A DNA stretch of 64,000 nt from positions 3,439,351-3,503,350 of the forward strand of contig NZ_CP012036.1 in assembly GCF_001298445.1 (NCBI RefSeq), written 5' to 3'. Source of the DNA: Nostoc piscinale CENA21 (GTDB lineage: Bacteria; Cyanobacteriota; Cyanobacteriia; Cyanobacteriales; Nostocaceae). Shown in pieces: positions 45,774-55,448 of this stretch. The translations under genes were made by a program, and so were the position numbers. The notes below the pieces were generated by a model, which was not told the origin of the DNA, did no database searches, and was given only the letters and a program-made list of their open reading frames with translations. How positions within the stretch are numbered: the first letter of the stretch is position 1; each line of letters opens with the position of its first letter.

Positions 45774-47012
45774 TTATATCTCTGGTACCTGTAGGTTACG
45801 TTTATTACCTGCGTAATGCTTGTAAATAATTTCTGGAGAGTTTCCCACCCACCTTCCTACGTCTTTCGCATCAATATCAGCTTCTAGGCAAAGAGTAATA
45901 AAAGTGTGTCTGCATTGGTAAGGTTTGCGATATTCGCTTACTACACCCTGTTTTACAAGTTGAGTTACGATTCCATCTATGTGGGTACCACGATGATTTT
46001 TGTAACCTTTCCAAGCATGATTGAGAAAATCTCCAAAGTCTACTATGCCACCTTTTTTGCTTCTAAATATAAAGTCATCTGGGTTGCAATTTTCTGGTTT
46101 GATGGAGTCTAAAATTTCACGTTGCTGACTATTAATCGGAAAACGTCTTTGATTTTGAGTCTTTAATCCATTTTTGAGGGCTAATCCTTTAGTACTGATT
46201 GTAATTGCTTGCTCAAATGTGATGTATCTCTCACTGATATGCTTCCATTGAAGGGCGATCGCTTCTGATGGTCTGCAACCAGTAAAAAACAAAAATTTTA
46301 CTAAAGGAGCGTAGTAACTGTAGAGCTTACTTTCCTCAAAAGCTGTAATTATAATGTCGCGTTCTTCTCTAGTGAAGGGATTGATTTCATATTCAACCGA
46401 TTCTGACTTCGGTGTCTGAATATCTTTTGCCATATTTTGGAAGGGGTTGGATTCAATCAGTTGGCTATTAAGCGCCCAATCACAGCAAGCATTAATATTT
46501 GTCAGAGTACGTTTAGCTGCATTAGCACTAAGATTTTGTACCAAATAGTCCCGAATTGCGATCGCATCATCCAAATTTTTAGTTGGTAAACTAGCGATGT
46601 GATTGCGGTACTTTCGATAATCAACAGCGTAAGTCGAAGGGCTAATTTGTGGTTTTTTAAACTCAGTATATTTTTCCCATAATTCTCCCAAGTCAAATTG
46701 AGGGGCAGCTGAAGGTGGAACTGAGGTAATTGGGGTAACAGTAGTTAATGATGCTGCTGGTTTGTACTTAACCAAACTGGCATCAAACTCACCGTAATCA
46801 ATATCCCTCTGGATTTTTGCTGCTAAAGTCGATGCCTGATGTCTTCCTAAAGGCGTATCATATTGTCCTGTAGAAAGGTAGAAACGCTTGGTTTTTAGCT
46901 CTCCCGTCGGCGTAATAATAGGGTGGGAAAAAACTAATTGGAGACTGCCGTTAGAGTTCTTGATCTGCACTGAACGCCTAGGGGCAATACTTTGAGATTT
47001 TTGAGATTCCAT
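45774..47012 (-). CDS. Tyrosine recombinase facing tRNA-Cys (412 aa)
   Basis: Arm-binding N-terminus (VQIKNSNGSLQLVFSHPIIT, IQRDIDYGEFDASL), SAM-like core-binding domain, then FTGCRPSEAIALQWKHI (Arg), PYQCRHTFITLCLEAD with Tyr for the first His, VGRWVGNSPEIIYKHYAG with the nucleophile Tyr and Asn where His is usual. It starts 231 bp from the 3' end of tRNA-Cys, in the same orientation as the tRNA, the usual geometry of an integrase at a tRNA site. Confidence 0.85.
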   Translation of the reverse strand: MESQKSQSIAPRRSVQIKNSNGSLQLVFSHPIITPTGELKTKRFYLSTGQYDTPLGRHQASTLAAKIQRDIDYGEFDASLVKYKPAASLTTVTPITSVPPSAAPQFDLGELWEKYTEFKKPQISPSTYAVDYRKYRNHIASLPTKNLDDAIAIRDYLVQNLSANAAKRTLTNINACCDWALNSQLIESNPFQNMAKDIQTPKSESVEYEINPFTREERDIIITAFEESKLYSYYAPLVKFLFFTGCRPSEAIALQWKHISERYITFEQAITISTKGLALKNGLKTQNQRRFPINSQQREILDSIKPENCNPDDFIFRSKKGGIVDFGDFLNHAWKGYKNHRGTHIDGIVTQLVKQGVVSEYRKPYQCRHTFITLCLEADIDAKDVGRWVGNSPEIIYKHYAGNKRNLQVPEI

Positions 47013-47021
47013 AAGCTAATT

Positions 47022-47131
47022 GACTGGGGTAAACACCTTTACCCTTTACTTTACCCCAGTTTTACCCCAGAAATCTTGATTGGGGTAAAAACCTTTGCCT
47101 TACATTTTTACCCCAGTTTTACCCCAGTTGT
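47022..47131. promoter_or_regulatory. GGGGTAAA / TTTTACCCCAG repeat array
   Basis: Two related units of about 60 bp: GGGGTAAACACCTTTACCC...TTTACCCCAGTTTTACCCCAG and GGGGTAAAAACCTTTGCC...TTTACCCCAGTTTTACCCCAG. Direct and inverted copies between the recombinase start and the tRNA look like integrase arm sites or an operator. Confidence 0.65.
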
Positions 47132-47201
47132 TTCCCCAAACTACCCAAAATAACCCCAAAAATGGTTGAAGGCTTTGAAAATCAAACCTTTAACGCCAAA
47201 C

Positions 47202-47221
47202 AAAAAAGGGCTTGGAAGCCC
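47202..47221 (-). terminator. Terminator after tRNA-Cys
   Basis: On the minus strand GGGGCTTCCAAGCCCC-like stem followed by six T, directly downstream of the tRNA. Confidence 0.7.
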
Positions 47222-47242
47222 CGTAATCTTGATATTCTTAAA

Positions 47243-47314
<72 letters not shown>

Positions 47315-47555
47315 GTTTCCACGATTATTCATTATAGCAATATTTTATCAAAATTGAAAGGGTTCCCAGGTACAATCAGCCAAGAAGCGGAAGAAAGGCG
47401 AAAATCCACAGGCAAAAAGACCTGATGTCCTATATATAGATTCACCAAATTGTCTATAAAAAATGGGTATATGGGTAGAGGGGTATATGTATCCAAAACC
47501 CTTACACTCCTTCACCCAGTCTCCACAGATAATCTTTGTGCGTAAGTCCTGATTG

Positions 47556-47993
47556 TTATTTAGGCTTTTTTTGTTGCGAAATTGAAAGAGTATAGTTATG
47601 CTGCTCTTGGGACAATTGACCTATATACAGTGAGTATTTGCCAGCTTGCCAGTAACCGGATAATTCTGGTTTGCTTTGAGAGTAGCTATCTGCTAACACG
47701 CAAAAGCGTCCGCTAGGGCCATCAATGAGTAATGTTGGCTGTCCAGGACTGTCAACAGTTAACCTCATATAAGGCATTGACTCTGTGACTTGAATAATTT
47801 GGCTAGGGACAGTAGAAATATTTCCGCAGTTACTTTGGACAGTCCCTCCAGACTTGCCAGTTAAAACTAGAGGGTCTGATTTGAGTTTGGCGGGAATTGG
47901 AATTGAAGGTGCTTCTGCCAAGTTAGGCTGGATAATTCCCATACTCAGTACAACAGTGATGGGAACAATTTGCCATAGTCTCAGAGTTTTCAT
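47556..47993 (-). CDS. Secreted hypothetical protein (145 aa)
   Basis: MKTLRLWQIVPITVVLSMGI... is a signal peptide ending near LAEA. The mature part has a small beta-sandwich look (MRLTVDSPGQPTLLIDGPSG, YWQAGKYSLYIGQLSQEQHN) with two Cys (SNCGN, GRFCVL) that may form a disulfide. Likely periplasmic. Function unknown. Confidence 0.7.
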   Translation of the reverse strand: MKTLRLWQIVPITVVLSMGIIQPNLAEAPSIPIPAKLKSDPLVLTGKSGGTVQSNCGNISTVPSQIIQVTESMPYMRLTVDSPGQPTLLIDGPSGRFCVLADSYSQSKPELSGYWQAGKYSLYIGQLSQEQHNYTLSISQQKKPK

Positions 47994-48371
47994 ATTCTTT
48001 TATGCTCCCCACTATTTGTAGAGCGATATTGATATAAATAGTCTGAATTAATAGACGATCGCAATCCCTCAATGTTCCTAAAACGAAGTATAAAATTTTA
48101 TTGCTCTTTTTTGATGACTATATGGCTAAATATGAAAAAGAGATGAAGTCATTCATTTTGGATAGACAAAGAATTTGTCTTAATGGTAAAAAACTTTAGA
48201 CTGATATTCTCATTAAGTTTATACATACATAGCGACAGAAGTTTCTATTTTCTGCCATTATCAGCCTTGTAAAAACCAAACATTCGTTAAAATCACAAAC
48301 ACAACCGGAAAAATTTCGGATGTGATTGCTCACCTGTTGAACAAGTGTTTTAGCAGAGGTAGACAAGATTT
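47994..48371. other. Intergenic stretch, divergent promoters
   Basis: Between the secreted protein and the next gene. One small hairpin CCGGAAAAATTTCGG lies near 48305. AT-rich. No gene or RNA recognised. Confidence 0.4.
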
Positions 48372-48713
48372 ATGAATCCTCAACCGGAAGAAGATTGGCA
48401 ACAACGCCTACAAAAGCTAGAAGCAGAGATTAATGCTGAGAGTGTAGAAGCAAAAAAAACAGCGGACAGACAGCAATCTCAGTCTTATTTTCTCAACTTT
48501 AAACAGTATTTTACTCGTTCGCAACTTTGGTTTCAAAGTTTATCTGGGACGGGGAAGTTGGTAGTTATGGGTGTCACGGTGCTATTGGGTTTGGCGGTGT
48601 TGCAAGCAGTACTAAAACTTGTGACCTCTGCAATTAGTCTGGCAGTGTTGGCAGGGTTAGTGTATCTTGGATACAAATTTTTTGTCGCTGGTAGCTTTTC
48701 CAATAAGCAATAG
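48372..48713 (+). CDS. Hypothetical membrane protein (113 aa)
   Basis: Polar coiled-coil N-terminus (EEDWQQRLQKLEAEINAES), then two hydrophobic segments (residues about 62-80 and 88-106). Probably inner-membrane or thylakoid. It is 59 bp upstream of the RDD/pentapeptide gene in the same direction, so the two may be co-transcribed. Confidence 0.65.
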   Translation: MNPQPEEDWQQRLQKLEAEINAESVEAKKTADRQQSQSYFLNFKQYFTRSQLWFQSLSGTGKLVVMGVTVLLGLAVLQAVLKLVTSAISLAVLAGLVYLGYKFFVAGSFSNKQ

Positions 48714-48772
48714 CACTCTATATTAATCACGCCATTCATGGCACAACTATTAAATTTAAAGGGAATTATTCA

Positions 48773-50905
48773 ATGGCGACCCCAATTGTGAGGAGAAATG
48801 ATAGTCAACCTAGTAATTCAAATGCACCCACAAAAACTAATTCATTGCCGTTAGTAACTAGACGTTTGGCGGCTTGGACAGCAGAAATTACGCTGGTGGC
48901 GGCTAGTGGGTTAATTCCTTTTGGATTGGGAGCTTATGCCAATTCCAGGAGTGATCTCAACCGTGTACCACTGAATCCTATATTAGTCGTGACAGAAAGG
49001 GCGATCGCACAACCTTTGGCTTTACCTGTCAGTTACGGTATTCCTAATGTTGCTTGGCCGACTAATTATTTATGGATGTTGGCTTTAATTGCACCTGTAA
49101 CTTTATCTTGGTGGCAATTATACTTACTAGCAAAAACCGGGAGTACTTTACCAAAACGCTGGTTTGGTGTGCGGGTGGTGAATGACCAAGGTAAAGCCCC
49201 AGGTTTAGGCGCAGCGATAGCTAGGGAAGGGGTTGGTCGCTTGTCTGTACCAGTTTCGATTGCTTACATCCTCTGGCGCTATAGTTTTGCCTTTCCGAAT
49301 TTGGGTCTGTTTACATTTTTGGCAGTATTGATGGTGTTAGGCGAAAGTGTAGCTTTATCCTCCCGCCAAGGTCGTCGCGCTTTACATGATTGGTTAGCAG
49401 GTACAGAGGCTATTGATGCTAAAGGTCAAAATAGGCGGAGTGCATTAGTGAAAACTGGTGAACCAGAAGCCCAAGCAGCCAGCGAAAACAGTCTCGCACC
49501 AATGTCAGCCACAGACACCAAATTGCCAACATTGTGGCGGCGGATGCGGCAAAACTCCAACCTCGCTTTGTTTGCAGTCACCCTAGCAAGTATGAGTGCG
49601 GTACTAGCGGCTTTAATTGGTACTCAAGTCTATATTCAAAAACAGCAAACTCAGCGAGAAACTTCACAAATTAACAGCCAAAAGTTTTTGGAACTTGTCA
49701 AACAATTAAGTCCCAACTCTGGCACTAGTTTAGAAGAACGCCAAAGTGCAGTTCTGGCGATGGGTGGTCTAAATGATATCCAATCTATGCAATTTTTGGC
49801 TGATTTGTTGGTGAATGAAACCAACCCTGTACTGTTGGATTCGATTCAACAAGCTTTAACAACTGTAGGTATTCCAGCCATCCCAGAATTAAAAAATAAG
49901 AATCAGTTTCTTGCTAATGAACTGCAATCAGCCGCACCCCAAGAGCGCGAATCATGGCAAAAGCGGCTACAACTCAACCAGCAAACAATCAATAAGATTT
50001 TGAATGTTTATAGTGGCAAAATCAATGGTCTTGACTTGACTCGCACTACTTTAAGCCAAACCAGTACAAATGGCAGTCCTTTGTTTAATTTGGTGTTAGA
50101 AAAAATTGATTTGTCAGGACTGAAATTAAAAGCGGCTGATCTCAACCAAGCAAGTTTTAAGGGTAGTCGTTTCCGGAGTATGGGTGAAGATGGTCGCTGG
50201 GATACTTTTGATGATGCGATCGCGGATTTAACTCAAGTACAAATGAAACAAGCCAATCTCACCGATGCTAACCTCAGTCGGGTTTTATTGACTGGGAGCG
50301 ATTTAAGTCGGGCAACTCTCAACCGCGCTAATTTAGAAAGTGCGCGTTTAATTGGGGCTAACCTCAGCAGCGCCCAACTAGTGGGGGCTGATTTGCGGAA
50401 TGCAGTTTTAGAAAATGCCAGCTTGACTGGAGCAGATTTAGGTGATGCTAAATTAAACGAAGCTAATCTTTATGCGGCTCGGTTAGGTAGAGTAATTGCG
50501 ATCGGTACACAATTATCATTTGCCAACTTAACCAAAACTGATTGGCAAGGTGCAGATTTATCTGGCGCTTATTTAGATCGTGCCAATCTCAGCAATGCTA
50601 ATCTTCGTGCTAGTCGTTTAACTGGTGCAGTTTTACGTTCTGCTCAATTAGAAAATGCTGACTTACGTAACGCTGATTTGAGTTTTGCAGATTTACGTGG
50701 TGCCAACGTTGCAGGTGCAGATTTTAAAGACACAATTATTGCCCCCAGCAAACAAGATCCCGCAGATCAATTTGTGGAAACACCTGATACTGGTACAGTA
50801 TCGGCTGTGGTCAAAGGTGTTGATTTTTCTCAAGCGAAAAACTTAGATGCCAAGCAATTAGCTTATATTTGTACCCAAGGTGGCATTCATCCCCGTTGCC
50901 CGTAA
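48773..50905 (+). CDS. RDD-domain and pentapeptide-repeat fusion protein (710 aa)
   Basis: Residues about 28-215 are an RDD membrane domain (RRLAAWTAEITLVAASGLIP, TLPKRWFGVRVVN, RRALHDWLAGTEA). A transmembrane helix follows near 265-285, then HEAT-like helices (RQSAVLAMGGLNDIQSM), then about 230 residues of pentapeptide repeats (LTDANLSRVLLTGSDLSRAT, ADLRNADLSFADLRGANVAG). The tail has ICTQGGIHPRC. Likely a membrane scaffold. The role is not known. Confidence 0.8.
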   Translation: MATPIVRRNDSQPSNSNAPTKTNSLPLVTRRLAAWTAEITLVAASGLIPFGLGAYANSRSDLNRVPLNPILVVTERAIAQPLALPVSYGIPNVAWPTNYLWMLALIAPVTLSWWQLYLLAKTGSTLPKRWFGVRVVNDQGKAPGLGAAIAREGVGRLSVPVSIAYILWRYSFAFPNLGLFTFLAVLMVLGESVALSSRQGRRALHDWLAGTEAIDAKGQNRRSALVKTGEPEAQAASENSLAPMSATDTKLPTLWRRMRQNSNLALFAVTLASMSAVLAALIGTQVYIQKQQTQRETSQINSQKFLELVKQLSPNSGTSLEERQSAVLAMGGLNDIQSMQFLADLLVNETNPVLLDSIQQALTTVGIPAIPELKNKNQFLANELQSAAPQERESWQKRLQLNQQTINKILNVYSGKINGLDLTRTTLSQTSTNGSPLFNLVLEKIDLSGLKLKAADLNQASFKGSRFRSMGEDGRWDTFDDAIADLTQVQMKQANLTDANLSRVLLTGSDLSRATLNRANLESARLIGANLSSAQLVGADLRNAVLENASLTGADLGDAKLNEANLYAARLGRVIAIGTQLSFANLTKTDWQGADLSGAYLDRANLSNANLRASRLTGAVLRSAQLENADLRNADLSFADLRGANVAGADFKDTIIAPSKQDPADQFVETPDTGTVSAVVKGVDFSQAKNLDAKQLAYICTQGGIHPRCP

Positions 50906-51003
50906 AATTTAGATGGGGAGTCAGGAAAATACTTAATCCTACCTCCTCACTAATAACAAATGACACAAGAAAACATCCCAATTATGGTGTGAGGAGTCGG
51001 GTG

Positions 51004-51498
51004 ATGAAGTATCTGCCTAATTTAAGTTCATTGATAGCGGCTAGTGCAGTTTTCAGCTTGCTGATGGGTTATCAACCAGCCCAAGCTCAAGTTGCTTATG
51101 GTAGCTATGTGGGTGTCGGCCCCACTATTGGGTTGACTGATGGTATTCAAATCGGCGGAGTTCTGGCTTTTCGTTACAAACTTTTAGAAGCACCAGTTTC
51201 TTTTCGCGCTCAAGCATTGATTGGTCAGAATACGGCTGTTGTCCCTACCGTATCTTATGACTTGCCACTCAACTGGCAAACAGATGCTTATTTAGGCGCA
51301 GGGTTGGTATTAACTGGTGGTGATAGTCCTTCTCCTGTAGGAAATAAAATTAGTTTTGCTTTACAGCCAGGAGTTGATTACGTTGTTCCCAATAGCAATA
51401 CTGTAATTTTTGGCAACGCGATTATTGCTTTTGATGCTTACCGTGATGGTGGTGGTGCAGCTGTAGCTGTGCAAGGTGGTGTGGGTTTGAGATTTTAA
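51004..51498 (+). CDS. Secreted beta-barrel-like protein (164 aa)
   Basis: ATG 51004 gives a signal peptide (MKYLPNLSSLIAASAVFSLL) with cleavage near QAQ. The mature part alternates (YVGVGPTIGLTDGIQIGGVL, AYLGAGLVLTGG, AVAVQGGVGLRF) and ends in Phe, as outer-membrane barrels do. An in-frame extension upstream to 50869 overlaps the previous gene and lacks a signal peptide, so it is rejected. Confidence 0.7.
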   Translation: MKYLPNLSSLIAASAVFSLLMGYQPAQAQVAYGSYVGVGPTIGLTDGIQIGGVLAFRYKLLEAPVSFRAQALIGQNTAVVPTVSYDLPLNWQTDAYLGAGLVLTGGDSPSPVGNKISFALQPGVDYVVPNSNTVIFGNAIIAFDAYRDGGGAAVAVQGGVGLRF

Positions 51499-51531
51499 CT
51501 AGCAAATTGAATATACACATATCTTACACCT

Positions 51532-51660
51532 AGCCCCGACGAATGGAATTCGCGGCTCAACAAACGAAGTCCGCCTGCGCGGACTAAGGTAAAATTAAAG
51601 GTTTTGAACCCGCGTAGGCGGGTTTTGTCTGTGTAGCCGCGACTTCAGTCGTTAGGTGGA
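51532..51660. repeat. Palindromic dispersed repeat, copy c (full length)
   Basis: TAGCCCCGACGAATGGAATTCGCGGC, GTCCGCCTGCGCGGAC, then ACCCGCGTAGGCGGGT and GTAGCCGCGACTTCAGTCG. The outer parts are imperfect inverted copies of each other. It shares modules with 24162-24238 and 25232-25310. The rest of 51661-51930 has no gene. Confidence 0.65.
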
Positions 51661-51930
51661 AGATGTGAATATAGGCGATCGCTATTTTGGTCTTGCAAAA
51701 ATTTTAGGACTTACGCAAAAACCTCTCAAGCTCTCATTTCTCCGTGAACTACCGAAGTTTGCTCAATGCGGTGAACTCGCGCACGCAACTTCTCTCTGCG
51801 TCTCTGTGGTTTATTTTCCGAAAGCTATGCGTAAGTCCTAAATTAAATAGTAACAGGCAATATTGAGGAAAAAATTTTGTAATTTATTTAATAAATATTG
51901 CCTTTTTAATTTTTAAGTCAAGAAGTTGAA

Positions 51931-52869
51931 TTAACGTTGATTTCTACTATCTAAAAACTTTAACTGATTGTACAAGCAGTTAATTTGTGGTAAAAATACA
52001 CCTGCCGCTTGGGCTTTGCGTAATGAATTCCCAATAATCGCTTCTACTTCTAAAGGACGTTGTTCGTCATAGTCAATTTTCATACTGGTGCGGTAAGGCT
52101 TCATCTTGACTGTGTAATCTAGCATTTTTTGAATGAAGCTATCAGCAATTATACGTCCGGTACTTTTTGCGCCTGCGGCTACTTCATCCATTAATTGCTC
52201 AACTAATTGACGAGTGTATGAATTTGCCATTAATTCATCAGTTCTAGCATTCAAAACCACAGATAACCCATTGTAGGGAATATTCCAGACTAATTTTTGC
52301 CAACGCGCTAAGAGTAAATCTTCCGTTAATTCTATTGCTATGCCAGCATTTTGAAAGTCGTTGGCAATTTGCTGCATTCTATTGGTAATTCCCTCAGCTT
52401 CGTAGTTATGGCTGTATTCACCCAAAGAAATGTGTCCATAATCTAAGTGACGAATATGTCCTTGTCCGACTTTATTGGAACATAAAAAACATAAGCCACC
52501 AATAATGTTGACATTACTCACAATCTGGGCAATTTCTAGTTCTATATCTAATCCATTTTGTAATACTAATACCACACCATTATTTTTAATTACAGGCGGT
52601 AATAATTGTGGTAATAAATAATTTTGGATTGTTTTGAGTGCAACTATAACTACATCACATTGTGGCATCTTGTCCGCATCGTTATAGGCGTTAACTTGGG
52701 GTAAGGTAAAGTCGCCATCTTTCGATTCGATGATTAAACCATGCTGGCGGACTTGTTCGTAGTCACTTTTGAGTAAAAAATGAACATCTAAACCCGCGTG
52801 TTGCAGTTTTGCACCGTAAAACCCACCTAATGCACCTGTTCCTATGATGGCGTACTTGCGATCGCCCAT
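51931..52869 (-). CDS. 2-dehydropantoate 2-reductase family (PanE-like)
   Basis: 312 aa from ATG 52869 with GGGAG upstream. IIGTGALGGFYGAKLQHAGL is the NADP-binding Rossmann loop, VVIVALKTIQNYLL and LQNGLDIE hold the usual Lys and Asn, and WQKLVWNIPYNGLSVVL the C-terminal helix. It would reduce ketopantoate in pantothenate synthesis, but paralogues with other substrates are common in cyanobacteria. Confidence 0.85.
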   Translation of the reverse strand: MGDRKYAIIGTGALGGFYGAKLQHAGLDVHFLLKSDYEQVRQHGLIIESKDGDFTLPQVNAYNDADKMPQCDVVIVALKTIQNYLLPQLLPPVIKNNGVVLVLQNGLDIELEIAQIVSNVNIIGGLCFLCSNKVGQGHIRHLDYGHISLGEYSHNYEAEGITNRMQQIANDFQNAGIAIELTEDLLLARWQKLVWNIPYNGLSVVLNARTDELMANSYTRQLVEQLMDEVAAGAKSTGRIIADSFIQKMLDYTVKMKPYRTSMKIDYDEQRPLEVEAIIGNSLRKAQAAGVFLPQINCLYNQLKFLDSRNQR

Positions 52870-53025
52870 TGCTGCTCCCAAGATAATTAATAACTATTGA
52901 TTAGTATCTATTAATTAGATTGACTTTTGCCTATGATAGTGTAATTTTATAACTTCGGCTTTCGTCAAAAAAATTAAATCGCTTTAATATAATTTAAAAT
53001 TTTTAGCAGTGAATAGGTAAAAAAT

Positions 53026-53427
53026 ATGGCTGATATTGTTGATATTGCGGTTAGTAACGACGCTTTTAAAACCTTGGTAACTGCTGTACAAGCGGCTGGT
53101 TTAGTCGAAACATTAAAAAGTCCAGGGCCATTTACAGTCTTTGCACCTACTGATGATGCCTTTGCCAAGTTACCACCAGGAACAATCCAAACTCTAGTGC
53201 AGAATATTCCCCAGTTGACCAGAATTTTAAAATATCACGTCGTGGCTGGGAAGTTGTCTCAGGCTGATTTAGCAAAACTAGGTACAGTTACTTCGGTAGA
53301 AGGCTCAATCATTAAAATAGATTGTTCTGACGGGTTTGAAATCAAAAACGCCACTGTCTTAGCAGCCGATATCGATGCTGACAATGGCATGATTCATGTC
53401 ATTGATACAGTAATTTTGCCTGGGTAA
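53026..53427 (+). CDS. Fasciclin-domain protein (133 aa)
   Basis: A single FAS1 domain: FKTLVTAVQAAGLVETLKSP, GPFTVFAPTDDAFAKLPPGT, ILKYHVVAGKL and NGMIHVIDTVILPG, with no signal peptide. Cyanobacterial single-domain forms of this kind are common and may mediate adhesion or stress functions. A hairpin follows. Confidence 0.9.
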   Translation: MADIVDIAVSNDAFKTLVTAVQAAGLVETLKSPGPFTVFAPTDDAFAKLPPGTIQTLVQNIPQLTRILKYHVVAGKLSQADLAKLGTVTSVEGSIIKIDCSDGFEIKNATVLAADIDADNGMIHVIDTVILPG

Positions 53428-53435
53428 TTGACTTT

Positions 53436-53552
53436 AGGTGGGTTATCCCCACCTCAATTATTTCTATTTTTTAATATTAACGATTAGTAATATTGAACTC
53501 ATTTCACTAGTAGTTTACGAGAACCCCGACTTATTTGAAAAGTTGGGTTTCT
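53436..53552. other. Hairpin terminator and REP-like palindrome
   Basis: AGGTGGG TTAT CCCACCT-type stem (53436-53454) ends the fasciclin gene. Near 53520-53552, GAACCCCGACTT and AAGTTGGGTTTC form a small imperfect palindrome of a type repeated in these genomes. The rest up to 53716 is AT-rich and empty. Confidence 0.6.
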
Positions 53553-53716
53553 AAGTACTTCAAAACTTCTTAAGAATTAATCAGATTTTGTACAGTTTAA
53601 TTTATGTTACATTTGCGGAGCATTTACTTTAAGTTGATGCTAGTGTTAGTTGAAATAGATAAAAATATGTTTAATTTGTTTATTTAAAATGTCAATACTA
53701 AACTAAATAACTATAC

Positions 53717-54058
53717 ATGCTCGATTTTCATACCTTAGCCGAATTTTCCCGTATTAACTGTGTTGGTATTTGTGCCTTTCTTGTACCAGCTAACTTAATT
53801 GCCACATTATTAACCATCATCTTGACGGCCTTACGTAGACCAATATCTCAATTGCAACCAGTTGTAGGAATTGCCATTATTTCTGCTGTAGTGATGGTAC
53901 TGCATGTATATAGTTGGTTTGTGGTTGGTGTCGTGATGGCTCCCACTTATATATTGTTGTCTCTAGCAATTACTTGTTTGGTGGTGAATTTTGCGGCGCT
54001 GATTTTCCACAAACGCTTTATCCGTCATTCTGGTTTTTCCAAAACCTATCAACTTTAA
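53717..54058 (+). CDS. Hypothetical membrane protein (113 aa)
   Basis: Three hydrophobic segments (VGICAFLVPANLIATLLTII, GIAIISAVVMVLHVYSWFVV, YILLSLAITCLVVNFAALIF) with a basic C-terminus. Inner membrane. No family recognised. It lies 49 bp upstream of the aminotransferase, probably in one transcript. Confidence 0.7.
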   Translation: MLDFHTLAEFSRINCVGICAFLVPANLIATLLTIILTALRRPISQLQPVVGIAIISAVVMVLHVYSWFVVGVVMAPTYILLSLAITCLVVNFAALIFHKRFIRHSGFSKTYQL

Positions 54059-54107
54059 GAACCTACACCTGTCAAGATGAGAGAGATGGGGTGATAGGAA
54101 GTCACAA

Positions 54108-55277
54108 ATGACTGATGATAAATTGATTTCTCGGATGCAGGCGGTTCAGTCGCCGATAATTCCTGTGGTTGGGGAACTGATTAAAAATTCTCCGGGAACC
54201 ATTTCTCTCGGACAGGGTGTAGTCTCCTACAGTCCACCACCAGAAGCAATTGAACTTTTACCGAAGTTTTTAGGGGAAGCGAGAAATAATCTCTATCAAG
54301 CAGTGGAGGGAATTCCGCCTTTATTAACTGCTTTGAAAGCAAAATTGTCAGCTTTTAACTGTATTGAAATTAATAATGACAGCTGTGTTGTCGTGACAGC
54401 CGGCAGTAATATGGCGTTTATGAACGCGATTTTGGCAATTACTTCGCCTGGTGATGAAATTATTTTAAATACGCCATACTATTTCAATCATGAAATGGCT
54501 ATTACAATGGCGGGTTGTCGGGTGGTGTTGGTAGAAACAGATGAAAATTACCAATTGCGTCCAGAAGCATTAGCCGCAGCAATTACGCCAAAAACAAAGG
54601 CTATTGTGACAATTTCCCCAAATAATCCCACAGGGGTAGTTTATTCTGAAGCTGCATTACGGCAAGTCAATCAAATTTGTCGCGATCGCCATATCTACCA
54701 TATCAGCGATGAGGCTTACGAATATTTTACCTACAACGGTGTCAAACATATTTCACCGGGAGCATTTGCTGGCAGTAGTGATTATACAATTTCTCTCTAC
54801 AGCCTTTCTAAAGCTTATGGTTTTGCGGGTTGGCGCATTGGCTATATGGTAATTCCCAAACATCTACTTGTGGCTGTTAAAAAAGTTCAAGATACAATTT
54901 TGATTTGTCCGCCTGTGGTGTCGCAGTATGCTGCTTTAGGTGCATTGCAGGCAAAAGATGAGTATTTAAAGGAAAATATTGGTGCGATCGCTCAAGTACG
55001 TCAGTTAGTGATAGACTCACTGAATCATCTGCAAGGTTTATGTACTATTGCCCAAGCAGATGGTGCGTTTTATTTCTTTTTAAAAGTGCATACTCAAATG
55101 AATGCTTTTGAGTTGGTGAAAAGATTAATTCAAGAACACAAAGTTGCTGTGATTCCTGGGACAACCTTTGGAATGGAAAACGGTTGCTATTTGCGAGTTG
55201 CTTATGGTGCATTACAAGAAAATACAGCCAAAGCAGGGATAGAAAGATTAGTTAATGGTTTGCGGAATATTATTTAA
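54108..55277 (+). CDS. PLP-dependent aminotransferase, class I/II (389 aa)
   Basis: ISPNNPTGVVYSEAAL, HISDEAYEYFTYNG and SLSKAYGFAGWRIGYM (PLP Lys) are class I motifs, with LRVAYGALQENT near the end. Likely an aspartate- or aromatic-type aminotransferase in the cytosol. The exact substrate cannot be told from sequence. It converges on the NRPS gene. Confidence 0.85.
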   Translation: MTDDKLISRMQAVQSPIIPVVGELIKNSPGTISLGQGVVSYSPPPEAIELLPKFLGEARNNLYQAVEGIPPLLTALKAKLSAFNCIEINNDSCVVVTAGSNMAFMNAILAITSPGDEIILNTPYYFNHEMAITMAGCRVVLVETDENYQLRPEALAAAITPKTKAIVTISPNNPTGVVYSEAALRQVNQICRDRHIYHISDEAYEYFTYNGVKHISPGAFAGSSDYTISLYSLSKAYGFAGWRIGYMVIPKHLLVAVKKVQDTILICPPVVSQYAALGALQAKDEYLKENIGAIAQVRQLVIDSLNHLQGLCTIAQADGAFYFFLKVHTQMNAFELVKRLIQEHKVAVIPGTTFGMENGCYLRVAYGALQENTAKAGIERLVNGLRNII

Positions 55278-55448
55278 TTCTCACGCAAAGGTGCATACTT
55301 CGACAGGCTCAGGGCGGTGCTGCGCTCAGTCACCAGAGGCGCAAAGAGTATCTAACTCTCCACGTCTCTGCATCTCTGCGTGAGGTATAAACTCATCATT
55401 CGCTTTCCTAATTCTCAGCCATATTTAATTTTTAGCCTTCTCATACAA
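55278..55448. repeat. Repeat-bearing gap
   Basis: CTTCGACAGGCTCAGGGCGG and GCGCTCAGTCACC near 55300-55335 match the 25340 repeat. The rest resembles the CACGTCTCTGCATCTCTGCG class of dispersed sequence. No gene. Confidence 0.5.

Noticed and set aside
42885..47012. Recombinase-in-trio (RIT) element
   Set aside because: The third recombinase is on the opposite strand, is less related and sits at a tRNA, whereas RIT genes run in one direction with overlaps.
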